Positions 1 through 9,671 of a stretch of 64,000 nucleotides of DNA are shown in pieces. Origin of the DNA: an uncultured Flavobacteriaceae bacterium (GTDB lineage Bacteria > Bacteroidota > Bacteroidia > Flavobacteriales > Flavobacteriaceae). The notes under the pieces are model-generated. The model was not told the origin of the DNA. It saw only the letters and a list, made by a program, of their open reading frames with translations, and searched no databases. The stretch spans positions 270,106-334,105 of the forward strand of contig CAKZOO010000113.1 of assembly GCA_937136455.1 (NCBI GenBank), given 5' to 3'. Position 1 is the stretch's first letter, and each line of letters begins with the position of its first letter. A program made the translations under genes and the position numbers.

Positions 1-1155
1 TTCGTTTTAAGAGATCCTTCTGGAATCAGACCCGCTTTTTATTACGCTGATGATGAAGTTGTGGTAGTAGCCTCGGAACGCGCTGTGATTCAAACAGTAT
101 TTAACACCTCTTTTGAGTCTGTTCATGAAATTGATCCTGGTCACGCTCTAATCATTAAAAAGGATGGAAGTTATGCACAGCATCAAATTTTAGAGCCTAG
201 AGAGCGCAAGTCATGTTCATTTGAGCGTATTTATTTTTCTAGAGGATCAGATATGGAAATTTATCAAGAGCGCAAAACTCTTGGAAAATTACTCTTTCCT
301 CAGATCTTGGATTCGATCGACCGCGATTTAAAACACACCGTTTTTTCATATATACCTAATACTGCTGAAACTTCCTTCTTTGGAATGGTAAGAGCGGCAC
401 AACGCTACCTCAATAAAAAGAAAGAGGAGATGATTCTCCAAGGGGGAAGAAATCTCACCAGTGAACAGGTTCACGAAATCTTAGATATTCGTCCTCGAAT
501 TGAAAAGGTTGCTATTAAAGATGCGAAGCTTAGAACTTTTATTACTCAAGACAGTGGTCGTGACGATTTAGTAGCCCATGTTTACGATATCACCTACGGA
601 TCTGTCAGAAAAGACGATAACCTAGTGATCATCGATGATAGTATTGTAAGAGGAACCACTCTTAAAAAGAGTATTATTAAAATATTGGACCGCTTAGGTC
701 CAAAGAAAATCGTGGTGGTTTCTTCAGCTCCACAGATTCGCTATCCGGATTGTTACGGAATTGATATGGCAAAACTTGAGGATTTTATCGCCTTTAGAGC
801 AGCTTTAGAATTACACAAAGATCACGACAGTATGAACTTAGTAGAAGAGATCTACAAAAAATGCTTGACCCAACTTGATTCTAAGGATGTAGATGTCATC
901 AATTACGTCAAGGATTTTTACGCTCCTTTTACGACTGAACAAATCTCTAAAAAAATCTCTGAATTGTTGACCTCTGAGGAAATCAATGCCGAGGTTGAAA
1001 TCGTATTCCAATCGATTGAAAACCTTCACAAAGCTTGTCCTGAGCATTTAGGGGATTGGTATTTTACAGGAGATTATCCGACTCCTGGAGGGAATAGAGT
1101 TGTTAACAGAGCCTTTGTCAATTTCTACGAAGGAAAAAGCGAACGCGCTTACTAG
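1..1155 (+). CDS. PurF-like amidophosphoribosyltransferase, 3' part (cut by window edge)
   Basis: The reading frame is open from base 1, so the gene begins outside the window and 384 residues are visible. The first residues (LRDPSGIRPAFY) belong to the class II glutamine amidotransferase domain. The C-terminal half is a phosphoribosyltransferase domain with the PRPP-binding motif IIDDSIVRGTT near positions 625-660. Family enzymes transfer glutamine amide nitrogen to PRPP in the first step of purine synthesis. Flavobacteria often carry a standard PurF plus a longer paralogue, and the extended C-terminus (PGGNRVVNRAF) suggests this is the longer form, so the exact role is not certain. It converges with the superoxide dismutase gene, with two hairpins between. 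Confidence 0.85.
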   Translation, partial: FVLRDPSGIRPAFYYADDEVVVVASERAVIQTVFNTSFESVHEIDPGHALIIKKDGSYAQHQILEPRERKSCSFERIYFSRGSDMEIYQERKTLGKLLFPQILDSIDRDLKHTVFSYIPNTAETSFFGMVRAAQRYLNKKKEEMILQGGRNLTSEQVHEILDIRPRIEKVAIKDAKLRTFITQDSGRDDLVAHVYDITYGSVRKDDNLVIIDDSIVRGTTLKKSIIKILDRLGPKKIVVVSSAPQIRYPDCYGIDMAKLEDFIAFRAALELHKDHDSMNLVEEIYKKCLTQLDSKDVDVINYVKDFYAPFTTEQISKKISELLTSEEINAEVEIVFQSIENLHKACPEHLGDWYFTGDYPTPGGNRVVNRAFVNFYEGKSERAY

Positions 1156-1189
1156 GAATAAAGAATCGAGCTGTTTATCGAAAACAAAA

Positions 1190-1258
1190 AAATCTAACCA
1201 ATAAGTTTGCTACTTTGGTGGTACTAATAGCACCTATAGCTTGTTATTGGTTAGATTT
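1190..1258. repeat. 15-bp inverted repeat with structured 39-nt loop
   Basis: The arms 1190-1204 (AAATCTAACCAATAA) and 1244-1258 are perfect complements. The loop can itself pair (GGTG 1217-1220 with CACC 1231-1234; GCTA with TAGC outside it), giving one long branched hairpin. It starts 35 nt after the PurF-like stop and lies between convergent genes. A transcription terminator or RNA 3'-end stabiliser is likely. There is no T-run directly after the right arm. Confidence 0.6.
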
Positions 1259-1264
1259 GGGGGG

Positions 1265-1291
1265 AAGGCGAAATGTAGAATTTCGCCTTTT
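1265..1291 (+). terminator. Rho-independent terminator between convergent genes
   Basis: AAGGCGAAAT (1265-1274) pairs with ATTTCGCCTT (1280-1289) across a 5-nt loop, followed by more T. It ends transcription of the PurF-like gene. A-rich sequence on the other side is weak, so efficiency for the leftward gene is less clear. Confidence 0.75.
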
Positions 1292-1309
1292 CTGCATTAT
1301 TTTTCTGGC

Positions 1310-1918
1310 TTATTTATTAGCCTGATATAATTCACTTACATAATCCCAGTTAATCACATTGAAAAATGCTTGAATATAATCTGGTCTTCTGTTTTGATAG
1401 TTGAGGTAGTAAGCGTGTTCCCAAACGTCTAATCCTAAGATAGGGAATCCTCCACATCCGATACCTGGCATGATTGGATTGTCTTGGTTAGCTGATGAGC
1501 AAACATCTACTTTTCCACCTTTGTGAACACAAAGCCAAGCCCATCCAGATCCAAATCGAGTTGCAGCAGCCTTTGCAAATTCATCTTTAAAAGCGTCAAA
1601 TGATCCAAATGCAGCATCGATAGCAGCCGCTAATTCTCCAGATGGTTGCCCACCTCCATTTGGAGACATGCAGTTCCAAAATAAAGAGTGGTTGTAAAAA
1701 CCTCCACCGTTATTGCGAACAGCGCCATTGTTCATGTCCAAATTCTCTAGAATTGCTTCAATTGATTGTCCTTCAAGATCAGTTCCAGCAATTGCGTTGT
1801 TGAGGTTCGTGGTATATCCATTGTGATGTTTTGAATGGTGAATTTCCATTGTTCTTGCATCAATATGGGGTTCTAATGCATCGTATGCATAATCTAATTG
1901 TGGTAGTTCAAAAGCCAT
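1310..1918 (-). CDS. sodA: Superoxide dismutase, Fe/Mn family (Mn-type signature)
   Basis: A 202-residue protein of normal length for the Fe/Mn superoxide dismutase family, converting superoxide to oxygen and peroxide. Visible metal ligands are His27 (in EIHHSKHH), the His of NHSLFW, and the Asp and His of LDVWEHAYY. The NNGGG block before NHS and the Gln of ANQDNP are the pattern usually associated with Mn-type rather than Fe-type enzymes; metal use cannot be settled from sequence. There is no signal peptide, so it is cytoplasmic. It is monocistronic, with a candidate -7 box 27 nt upstream of the ATG. Confidence 0.93.
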   Translation of the reverse strand: MAFELPQLDYAYDALEPHIDARTMEIHHSKHHNGYTTNLNNAIAGTDLEGQSIEAILENLDMNNGAVRNNGGGFYNHSLFWNCMSPNGGGQPSGELAAAIDAAFGSFDAFKDEFAKAAATRFGSGWAWLCVHKGGKVDVCSSANQDNPIMPGIGCGGFPILGLDVWEHAYYLNYQNRRPDYIQAFFNVINWDYVSELYQANK

Positions 1919-1944
1919 AATTGCGTTTTTAAATTAATGTCGTT

Positions 1945-1952
1945 CAAAATTA
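1945..1952 (-). promoter_or_regulatory. Candidate -7 element of the superoxide dismutase promoter
   Basis: On the minus strand this reads TAATTTTG, a perfect match to the flavobacterial -7 consensus TAnnTTTG. No TTG is found 17-23 bp further upstream, so only half of the promoter is recognisable. The start codon lies about 27 nt downstream. Confidence 0.45.
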
Positions 1953-2068
1953 CAAAATAATAAAAGAAAGAAGTCTTAGTATTTTGTTAATCCTTTGATG
2001 AAGATTTTGTGAATAAATGCTGGGTTGATTCAACTCTATTCAAGTCAAGATTGATTAACTTGCTTTGA

Positions 2069-5000
2069 ATGAGCTCTAGGTTTCCATATACGATTTACAG
2101 TGCTTCTGCTGGTGCGGGGAAGACCTCTACATTGACCATCAGATACCTCACGTTAATTCTCAAAGACGATCGAACACTTCCATCTAGAGAAATTTTAGGA
2201 CTGACTTTTACCAATAAGGCAGTAGATGAAATGAAAAAGAGAATTTTGGAATCGCTTCAAAACTTTTCAGATGCCACCGAGTCCAACAACTACCTCTTTA
2301 AATCAGTACTAGATGAAATCAACAGCACCTCTGAAAGTCCAATTGACGCATCAACCCTAAGGGCAAGATCCCGAAAAAAGCTCAAAGAATTACTTCACAA
2401 TTACGCTTATTTTGATATTGCGACCATTGATAAATTCAACCATCGACTCATTAAAACCTTTGCGAAAGACCTCAAGCTCCCCTCTACCTTTAAGGTCTTA
2501 TTGGATCGTGATGACTTTTTGAATCAAGGCTTAGAAAAACTGTTTTCAAAACTGTCTAAAGACGCTGCACTAAAAGAGGCTATGGTTGCATTTGCAATGG
2601 AAAAAATTGATGACAATAGAGCCTGGGATATTTCAAAGGAATTATTTGATACGGCTACATTGCTCTTTGACGAGACGCACTTTAAGGCCTTAGGACAGTT
2701 GTCGACCAAAACGGATGAGGATTTTAAAAAGTTGCTAAAAGTGACCAAGAGCAAACTTGAGGATATAGATGATCAGCTCACAAAGCTCTCAAAAAATACT
2801 CTTGAGCTATTGGATGAATTGAGTTTGACAAATGATTTTTCAGGGAATTATTTTCCAAATTTCTTGAAAAAGTTAGCCTTAGGAGATCGCTCTATGAAAT
2901 TAGAAGCTAAATGGCTTCTTAACTTTGAAGATCAAGATCCCTACAACAAAAAAACACCAGAGGATAAAAAAGAAGCCATCGATCAACTAAAGCCTGAGTT
3001 AAATCGAGTCGTGACGAAAATTATTTCCTTGTTTAAGGAGTTGGCTTATATACAAAACGCCTATAAAAACATACAGCCGCTCAGCTTGATTTTTAAGGTG
3101 CAGCAAGAGTTGAATGAACTCATGCAAGAGCAGCAGAGTCTTCCAATAGCAGAATTTAATAAACGTATCTATGAGGTGGTTCGTAAACAAGCCGTTCCAT
3201 TTATCTACGAGCGAATAGGAGAACGTTATAAACATTTCTTTGTAGATGAATTTCAGGACACCTCTGTCTTGCAATGGGAAAATTTAATTCCCTTAGTTTC
3301 CAATGCACTGAGTAGTGAAGAAGGGACAGCCATGCTTGTTGGAGATCCCAAGCAAGCCATCTATCGATGGAGAGGCGGAGCTGCTAGTCAGTTTATGGAG
3401 CTCTACAACCACCCACAGCAGCCATTTCCAGTCGAAGGAAAGCCTGTTAATTTAGGAACCAATTACAGATCATCAAAGACCGTAGTTAACTTTAACAATG
3501 ACTTTTTTGAAGCTACTGCTGATCTTTTAGTGGATCAAGATTTAAAACAGTTGTATCTGAGTACCAGCAGACAGGAAGTTCACCACACCAATGAAGAAGG
3601 CTGGGTTTCTATTGAATTTGTTGAGGGCAAAAGAATCGAAGATCGATCAGCCCAATACTGTCAAAAAACACTAGAGTATATTCAGAAAATTGTAGACCGT
3701 GGATTTTCCTATGCAGACATCTGCGTATTGACTCGAAAAAATGATCAAGCAGTCGAATTAGCAACGCATTTGACGGCCCATGATATTCCCATTATATCGT
3801 CCGAGTCCTTGCTTTTGAACTCTAGTCCCCAAGTGTGTTTTCTAATTGATTTACTCTATGCATCCAATTGGCCAAAGGAACTCTATTATCAAGCTGTTAT
3901 ACTGGAATACCTCTACAGCGATCACCCAGATCAATCACAAAAGATCAAAGAAGCTTTAGAAAATTTTAATCAGCATTTAGAAGAACACTATGAGTTTTCA
4001 ATGAATTATTTTAGTTCTTGTGAGCTCTTTGATGCACTCTCCTATGCGATCGAGCGATTTAAATTAGCGGATCAGTCATCAGCCTATATCAATTATTTCT
4101 TGGATCAGGTGTACGAATACCTCCAAACACAAAATTTGGGAGTTGCAGCATTTCTAGAACTTTGGGAAGACCACAAAACACAGTGGAGTGTCAAGAGTCC
4201 TAAATCGGTCAATGCTGTTCAACTGATGACCGTTCACAAATCAAAAGGCTTGGAGTTTGAATTTGTGATCCTTCCTTTTGCAGAACAGGAACTCAATCGA
4301 CAAAAGAACTCCGATGTTTTATGGGTAGCGGTCGATCCTAATCAATTTGCAGGTTTTGATCAGTTGCTCTTTAATAAAAATAAGACCCTTGAAAATTTCA
4401 ATACAACGACTGCAGAATTAGTACAAGCAGAAGATCGTCTCAAGAGAATGGATAGTTTAAACATTCTCTATGTAGCACTCACAAGAGCGATTAAGGGGCT
4501 TGTAATCATTTCCAATTGGGATCTTAAAAGTGGAGGCGATTTTAAAGAAGGGACCATTTCTCATCTCTTGTATTCTTATTTAAAAAAACAACCCGATTGG
4601 GATCAGGGAATGCTCTATCAAATCAATAGCCTTGAGGTCTTAGCAACAACAACAAAACCCCAATTGAAGGGGGAAGAACTCAGTTTTAGATATTCTCATA
4701 AAAAAGAAGCCTCCTACAGCTTACTCACTCACGAAAAATTACTGCTAGACGATGCCGCCTATCAAGCTAAAGAAGCCGGAACGACCTGGCATCGATTCTT
4801 AGAATTTGTATACTGTGAAGAGGATTTAGACTATGCAGGAGTAAAACTGTTAGAGGAATACCCCTTTGAAGAAAAGGAGCCTTATTTAATTAAGGGAGCT
4901 GAAATTGTATCGCATCCCGATTTAAAAGCGTATTTCAGAAAGGAGAACACCTCTGTTAACGAGCAGCGAATCTTTACAAAGGACGGATTGGAACTTCGCC

Positions 5001-5185
5001 CTGACCGTTTGGTTTTTATGGATAAAGAAGTGGTGATTATCGATTATAAAACAGGAGAAGAACGAGAAGATCACAATCTGCAGCTCAATCTATATGCAAA
5101 GGCTTTAGAAGAATTGAACTATACGATAAGCAAAAAGCTAATCGTTTATATACACAAAGAAATAACCATTAAAAATGTTACTTAA
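2069..5185 (+). CDS. AddA/RecB-like UvrD-family helicase-nuclease
   Basis: A 1038-residue superfamily 1 helicase with a C-terminal nuclease. Walker A is AGAGKT (residues 14-19), Walker B is VDEFQDTS (about 390-397), later helicase motifs include QLMTVHKSKGLEFE and LYVALTRA, and the C-terminus has the RecB-type nuclease motif RPDRLVF...IIDYKTG (about 977-998). The size and architecture match AddA, the motor/nuclease subunit of the AddAB complex that resects double-strand breaks. Its partner is the AddB-like protein at 6379-9099. kbl sits between them and starts at the base after this stop, so all three are probably one transcript. Confidence 0.88.
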   Translation: MSSRFPYTIYSASAGAGKTSTLTIRYLTLILKDDRTLPSREILGLTFTNKAVDEMKKRILESLQNFSDATESNNYLFKSVLDEINSTSESPIDASTLRARSRKKLKELLHNYAYFDIATIDKFNHRLIKTFAKDLKLPSTFKVLLDRDDFLNQGLEKLFSKLSKDAALKEAMVAFAMEKIDDNRAWDISKELFDTATLLFDETHFKALGQLSTKTDEDFKKLLKVTKSKLEDIDDQLTKLSKNTLELLDELSLTNDFSGNYFPNFLKKLALGDRSMKLEAKWLLNFEDQDPYNKKTPEDKKEAIDQLKPELNRVVTKIISLFKELAYIQNAYKNIQPLSLIFKVQQELNELMQEQQSLPIAEFNKRIYEVVRKQAVPFIYERIGERYKHFFVDEFQDTSVLQWENLIPLVSNALSSEEGTAMLVGDPKQAIYRWRGGAASQFMELYNHPQQPFPVEGKPVNLGTNYRSSKTVVNFNNDFFEATADLLVDQDLKQLYLSTSRQEVHHTNEEGWVSIEFVEGKRIEDRSAQYCQKTLEYIQKIVDRGFSYADICVLTRKNDQAVELATHLTAHDIPIISSESLLLNSSPQVCFLIDLLYASNWPKELYYQAVILEYLYSDHPDQSQKIKEALENFNQHLEEHYEFSMNYFSSCELFDALSYAIERFKLADQSSAYINYFLDQVYEYLQTQNLGVAAFLELWEDHKTQWSVKSPKSVNAVQLMTVHKSKGLEFEFVILPFAEQELNRQKNSDVLWVAVDPNQFAGFDQLLFNKNKTLENFNTTTAELVQAEDRLKRMDSLNILYVALTRAIKGLVIISNWDLKSGGDFKEGTISHLLYSYLKKQPDWDQGMLYQINSLEVLATTTKPQLKGEELSFRYSHKKEASYSLLTHEKLLLDDAAYQAKEAGTTWHRFLEFVYCEEDLDYAGVKLLEEYPFEEKEPYLIKGAEIVSHPDLKAYFRKENTSVNEQRIFTKDGLELRPDRLVFMDKEVVIIDYKTGEEREDHNLQLNLYAKALEELNYTISKKLIVYIHKEITIKNVT

Positions 5186-6382
5186 ATGAACCCTACTTTT
5201 AACACATTTCTACAAAAGGAATTAGATCAGATTGAAGCCGATGGCTTGTATAAAAAAGAACGCATCATCAGTTCCAAACAAGGAGCAGAAGTGGACCTTA
5301 CCGATGGGAGTAAGCTCATCAATTTGTGTTCGAACAACTATTTGGGACTCTCTTCTCATCCACAGGTGATTAAAGCAGCAAAGGATGCCTTGGACACCCA
5401 TGGATTTGGAATGTCTTCAGTTCGATTTATCTGTGGAACTCAAGACATCCACAAAGAATTAGAGGATAAGATCTCCAATTTCTACGGTTTGGGAGACACC
5501 ATCCTTTACGCTGCCGCCTTTGATGCCAATGGAGGTGTTTTTGAGCCCTTGTTTGGACCAGAGGATGCAATCATCTCGGATGCCTTAAATCACGCGTCGA
5601 TTATCGATGGAGTACGTCTGTGTAAGGCGAAGCGTTATCGCTATGCCAATTGTGATATGCAGGATTTGGAAGCACAACTCAAGGCTGCAGATCAGGAAGG
5701 AGCACGTCATAAAATCATCGTAACCGATGGTGTGTTTTCCATGGATGGAATTGTAGCTCCACTCGACAAAATTTGTGATTTAGCGGATCAATACCAGGCC
5801 TTAGTTATGGTCGATGAATGTCATGCTGCTGGATTTTTAGGGGCCACAGGAAGAGGTTCTCTAGAGGCTAAAGGAGTTATGGGAAGAGTGGATATTGTTA
5901 CTGGAACACTAGGAAAAGCTTTAGGTGGAGCCATGGGAGGCTATACCACGGCATCCAAAGAAGTAGTCGCGATGCTTCGTCAGCGTTCAAGACCTTATTT
6001 GTTTTCCAATTCACTTGCTCCATCCATTGTAGGAGCTTCGATTAAGGTTTTTGAACTCATTGAAAACGACACCACTTTAAGAGATCGCTTAATGGAAAAC
6101 ATGGATTATTTTAAGGCAGAAATCAAAGCTCTTGGTTTTGATATCAAGGAAGGAGATGCAGCCATTATCCCCATTATGTTATACGATGCGAAACTCGCTC
6201 AAAAGATGGCTGCTCGCTTGTTGGATTTTGGAGTCTACGTCATTGGATTTTTCTATCCTGTAGTTCCCAAAGAGCAGGCGAGAATTCGCGTTCAACTTTC
6301 AGCTGCACTCACCAGAGAGGAATTGGAGCGAGCCGTAGCGGCTTTCGAAAAAGTTGGTAAAGAACTCGGTGTTATTGAATGA
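5186..6382 (+). CDS. kbl: Glycine C-acetyltransferase (2-amino-3-ketobutyrate CoA ligase)
   Basis: A 398-residue alpha-oxoamine synthase, the usual length for Kbl. It is a PLP enzyme that converts 2-amino-3-oxobutyrate and CoA to glycine and acetyl-CoA in threonine breakdown. The PLP lysine is Lys244 in GTLGKALGGAMGG, and VDECHAAGFLG carries the cofactor-binding Asp and His. The ATG directly abuts the addA-like stop, and its TGA overlaps the next ATG (ATGA), indicating translational coupling within an otherwise DNA-repair operon. The related BioF is less likely, given the strong Kbl-like N-terminus and core. Confidence 0.93.
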   Translation: MNPTFNTFLQKELDQIEADGLYKKERIISSKQGAEVDLTDGSKLINLCSNNYLGLSSHPQVIKAAKDALDTHGFGMSSVRFICGTQDIHKELEDKISNFYGLGDTILYAAAFDANGGVFEPLFGPEDAIISDALNHASIIDGVRLCKAKRYRYANCDMQDLEAQLKAADQEGARHKIIVTDGVFSMDGIVAPLDKICDLADQYQALVMVDECHAAGFLGATGRGSLEAKGVMGRVDIVTGTLGKALGGAMGGYTTASKEVVAMLRQRSRPYLFSNSLAPSIVGASIKVFELIENDTTLRDRLMENMDYFKAEIKALGFDIKEGDAAIIPIMLYDAKLAQKMAARLLDFGVYVIGFFYPVVPKEQARIRVQLSAALTREELERAVAAFEKVGKELGVIE

Positions 6383-9099
6383 AATCTTTCTTAAAAGATA
6401 TTGCCCAACAGTACAGCGGTATTAAGGATCTCGAACAGTACTGCTTCATCTTGCCCAGCAAGAGAGCAGGGAATTTTTTGAGGACGTATCTCAAAGATTC
6501 GATGAGCAGTACCGTTTTTGCTCCAAAGATTACTTCGATTGAAGTCTTTGTAAGTGAACTGGCCAATACAGCATACCTGTCTGAAGAACAGCAATTGTTT
6601 AGACTATATGAAATCTATAAGTCTGGAGCTCCTGATCCTATTGATTCCTTTGCGGATTTTAGCGGATGGGCCTCCACCTTATTGATTGATTTCTCTGAAA
6701 TTGATCAGTATCTAGTCGATGCACAAAAGCTTTTTTCTTATCTAGAAGACTTTAAAAAATTATCGGAGTGGAATCCAACCGATGAGCCTAATGAGCTATT
6801 GAGTTCTTATGTCAAATTCTGGAAGTCGCTCTATCCGATGTACGAGCAATTAAAAGCTAGCTTGTACCAGGATCATGTTGGAACTCGAGGCATGGTCTAT
6901 AGAAAAGCGGTAGAAGAGGTAGATCGCTATTTGAAAAAACACCAAAACACCAAATTTGTATTTGTAGGATTTAACGCACTTAACAAGGCCGAAGAGTTGT
7001 TGTTTCAACATTTTTTAGCAAGTGGAAGAACAAAAATCTACTGGGATATTGACAGCTATATACTCAATGATCAACATCACGATGCCGGGTTCTTTATTCG
7101 TTCTTACAAAGAACAGTGGAAGCAGTTAAAAGAGCTTCCTTTGGAAGGAATCAGTTCAGAACTCGGAAAACCAAAAAAAATTGAAATCATTGGACTTCCT
7201 ATGCAGGTAGCACAGGGTCAGTATGTCGGAGAATTGTTGAGCGGAATGGAGCAATCGACTCTTAAAAATACGGCTTTGATTCTGGGGAAAGAAGAAAGTT
7301 TAAATGTCGTTTTAAACGCCTTGCCAAAAGAACTCACTCCCAATATAACGATGGGATATGCCCTTAAGAACTCAAAAGTATCCGGTTTTGTAGAGTTGCT
7401 TTTTGACATTCACACCACTGCCACATCGGATAGTTATAGGGCTACAGATGCCTTTAAAATAGTATTGCACCCTTTGTTTAAATCTTACTACAGCAAAGAG
7501 GTAGGTAGCAGCACGGATGCTCTAGTTTTTGCCATGAGAAAACGCAATTTGAGTTTTTGGAATTCTTCAGAACTACAAAAAATGAAACCAGAGGCAGCTA
7601 ATTTGTTTGCAGCTGTTTTTTCTAAAGAGCTCCAGAACCCCAAACAATTTGTGAAACAGCTCTTAATTCTTGTAGAGCAGTTTCAAAAGATTGCTCATCA
7701 GGACCGAGATCTTGCTCTTGAGACTGATTGTATCTATATCAGTGGCTTACTTAAAAAGCTTCAATCGTGGATGGATCAGTACGAGTTCATTAATTCTCTT
7801 GTCGCTCTAAAGACGCTTTTTCAACGAATGTTATCCAAGTCAAACAACTACTTTAAGGGTGAGGCGATGGAAGGTTTGCAAATCATGGGAATGTTGGAGA
7901 GTAGAAATTTGGATTTTGAAACAGTAATTCTAACCCATCTCAATGAAGGTATTCTTCCCGGTGGGAAGAAAATGAATTCTCACCTTCCATATGAACTTAA
8001 AAAGATGTACGGTCTCCCTACCTATAAGGAACGTGATGCTGTGTTTACCTATCACTTTTACAGATTGTTACAACGTTGTAAAAAAGTTTATTTGATCTAC
8101 AATATCGAACCAGAGGTCTTAGAAGGAGGAGAACCGAGTCGCTATATTGCCCAACTAGAGACTGACGATATCTTATCGCCAATGGTTCAAAAGAAAATTG
8201 TAAGTCCGCGCTTGAGTACTCAGACCAAACTGCCTATAAGCATCAAAAAGAGTGAAGAAGACGTTGCTTTGATCAAGAAGAAATTTCAAGACTTGACTTC
8301 TCCATCGGCACTGATCACTTATTTGTGGAACCCCATTGATTTTTACCACTCCTATATTTTAAAAATCAAAGAGATACCAGAATTAGACACTCAAATGCCT
8401 CATTATGTATTTGGAAGTATCGTTCATGATTCTCTGGAAGAATTGTATCAGGGATTTGTAGGAAAGGTATTGGAGGTAGAAGAGTTAAAGAACTTATATC
8501 CGAAGGTTCAAGGGGTGGTGAATCGATTTTACGAACACTACTTTGTTCCACTGGACCACAATTCAGGAAAGAATATCATCGCTTATGAGGTCATTGTTTC
8601 TTATGTCAAGCGCTATATTCGATCCGACATAGAACTTTCCAAAAAGCAAGAGATCAAACTAATCGCACTTGAGGAGGAATTCAATATGCCTTTGGAATTA
8701 GCTTCTTTAGGAATGACTATCAATTGTCAGGGAAAATTCGACCGTGTCGAAGAGCGAAATGGAGTTTTAACGATCATTGATTACAAGACAGGGCTGGTTG
8801 AAGCCAAACAGTTAAAAATGAATTCCTGGGAAGCATTGAGCACCGATTACAGTTATTCCAAACAATTGCAATTGTTGTTTTACAGTATGATTTATATGAA
8901 TCAGTACGAATTAGATGAACTTCAGGCAGGAATCTTTTCATTTAAAAATATCCAAGGCGGACTCATGCTTTTTAGTGAAGAAGGAAACACGATTATAAAC
9001 AAAAAAACCATTGATCAGTTTAAAGAACAGCTCACGCTACTCCTTGCTGAAATCATCGATTCCAATCAAGCATTTGTTGAGAAAGAACCCTCAAAATAA
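6379..9099 (+). CDS. AddB-like helicase-nuclease subunit (PD-(D/E)XK family)
   Basis: A 906-residue protein whose N-terminus (CFILPSKRAGNFLRTYL) is the degenerate helicase start typical of AddB. The C-terminus holds a RecB-type nuclease site, GKFDRV...LTIIDYKTG, at about residues 787-806. The middle contains MGMLESRNLDFETVIL, the inactive helicase motif region. It should pair with the AddA-like protein to form a two-nuclease break-processing complex. The cysteines of the Fe-S clasp seen in Firmicutes AddB are not evident near the C-terminus. The start overlaps kbl by 4 bp. Confidence 0.85.
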   Translation: MKSFLKDIAQQYSGIKDLEQYCFILPSKRAGNFLRTYLKDSMSSTVFAPKITSIEVFVSELANTAYLSEEQQLFRLYEIYKSGAPDPIDSFADFSGWASTLLIDFSEIDQYLVDAQKLFSYLEDFKKLSEWNPTDEPNELLSSYVKFWKSLYPMYEQLKASLYQDHVGTRGMVYRKAVEEVDRYLKKHQNTKFVFVGFNALNKAEELLFQHFLASGRTKIYWDIDSYILNDQHHDAGFFIRSYKEQWKQLKELPLEGISSELGKPKKIEIIGLPMQVAQGQYVGELLSGMEQSTLKNTALILGKEESLNVVLNALPKELTPNITMGYALKNSKVSGFVELLFDIHTTATSDSYRATDAFKIVLHPLFKSYYSKEVGSSTDALVFAMRKRNLSFWNSSELQKMKPEAANLFAAVFSKELQNPKQFVKQLLILVEQFQKIAHQDRDLALETDCIYISGLLKKLQSWMDQYEFINSLVALKTLFQRMLSKSNNYFKGEAMEGLQIMGMLESRNLDFETVILTHLNEGILPGGKKMNSHLPYELKKMYGLPTYKERDAVFTYHFYRLLQRCKKVYLIYNIEPEVLEGGEPSRYIAQLETDDILSPMVQKKIVSPRLSTQTKLPISIKKSEEDVALIKKKFQDLTSPSALITYLWNPIDFYHSYILKIKEIPELDTQMPHYVFGSIVHDSLEELYQGFVGKVLEVEELKNLYPKVQGVVNRFYEHYFVPLDHNSGKNIIAYEVIVSYVKRYIRSDIELSKKQEIKLIALEEEFNMPLELASLGMTINCQGKFDRVEERNGVLTIIDYKTGLVEAKQLKMNSWEALSTDYSYSKQLQLLFYSMIYMNQYELDELQAGIFSFKNIQGGLMLFSEEGNTIINKKTIDQFKEQLTLLLAEIIDSNQAFVEKEPSK

Positions 9100-9112
9100 A
9101 GCTGGGAGAATT

Positions 9113-9568
9113 TTAATTCTGTTTATTAGCTGTGGTGATTTCAATAACGCCACTAGAACCTCTAAAACCGTATTGAGAAGTTTCTAAAACAGTTTTTAGA
9201 ACTCTAACTTTTCGAATGGAATTAAAATCCAATCCTGGAGGCATACCTTCTCCATAAATATCTCCATCGACTACCCATATAGCGTATTTTGATCCTGAAG
9301 TTGGAGCGTAGATTCGATCCATAAGTAAGATCACCTTGTTGGCTTCCTTGTCAAAACGCGCATTGCCCAGGTGTTTTCGGATCGCCTGAAACAAATTAGG
9401 AGCGTGAACATCCACCTTATAGAGGTTGAGATTGCTGAATTTATTATTTTTTTTCTTCTTAGTTCTTTTCTTTTTAACAGTTACTTCGTTAAGGTTAATG
9501 GTATCCTGCTGTGCATAAGCAGTTGCACTAATACTAAGGACAAAAATGAAGACTAAGAGTAATCGCAT
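9113..9568 (-). CDS. Small secreted protein resembling an isolated TonB-receptor plug domain
   Basis: A 151-residue protein beginning MRLLLVFIFVLS with a clear signal peptide ending at AYAQ. This start was chosen over an in-frame ATG 63 bp upstream because it puts the signal peptide at the N-terminus and avoids overlap with the divergent MATE gene. A polybasic stretch (KKKRTKKKKNNK) follows. The C-terminal half, with VVDGDIYGEG, IRKVRVLKT and YGFRGSSGVIEITT, matches the plug domain of TonB-dependent receptors. No beta-barrel follows, so it cannot be a transporter alone. Periplasmic or outer-membrane-associated; function unknown. Confidence 0.75.
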   Translation of the reverse strand: MRLLLVFIFVLSISATAYAQQDTINLNEVTVKKKRTKKKKNNKFSNLNLYKVDVHAPNLFQAIRKHLGNARFDKEANKVILLMDRIYAPTSGSKYAIWVVDGDIYGEGMPPGLDFNSIRKVRVLKTVLETSQYGFRGSSGVIEITTANKQN

Positions 9569-9638
9569 CAGAGGTGAATTTGGATTTATTAATAGGACTA
9601 TTAAATTTACGAAAGGTTTAATCCAAAACAAAAGCTTA

Positions 9639-9664
9639 TTGGATAAACAATCTTATTACCTTTG
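9639..9664 (+). promoter_or_regulatory. Candidate promoter of the MATE gene
   Basis: TACCTTTG at 9657-9664 fits the flavobacterial -7 consensus exactly, and a TTG lies at 9639-9641. The spacing is 15 bp, slightly below the usual 17-23. The -7 box ends only 7 nt before the chosen ATG at 9672, so the mRNA would be nearly leaderless. Confidence 0.45.
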
Positions 9665-9671
9665 CCAATTA

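Noticed and set aside
9546..9671. N-terminal extension of the MATE gene
   Set aside because: The extra 42 residues overlap the divergent secreted-protein gene and its signal peptide, and are not membrane-like; the later ATG has a -7 box just upstream.
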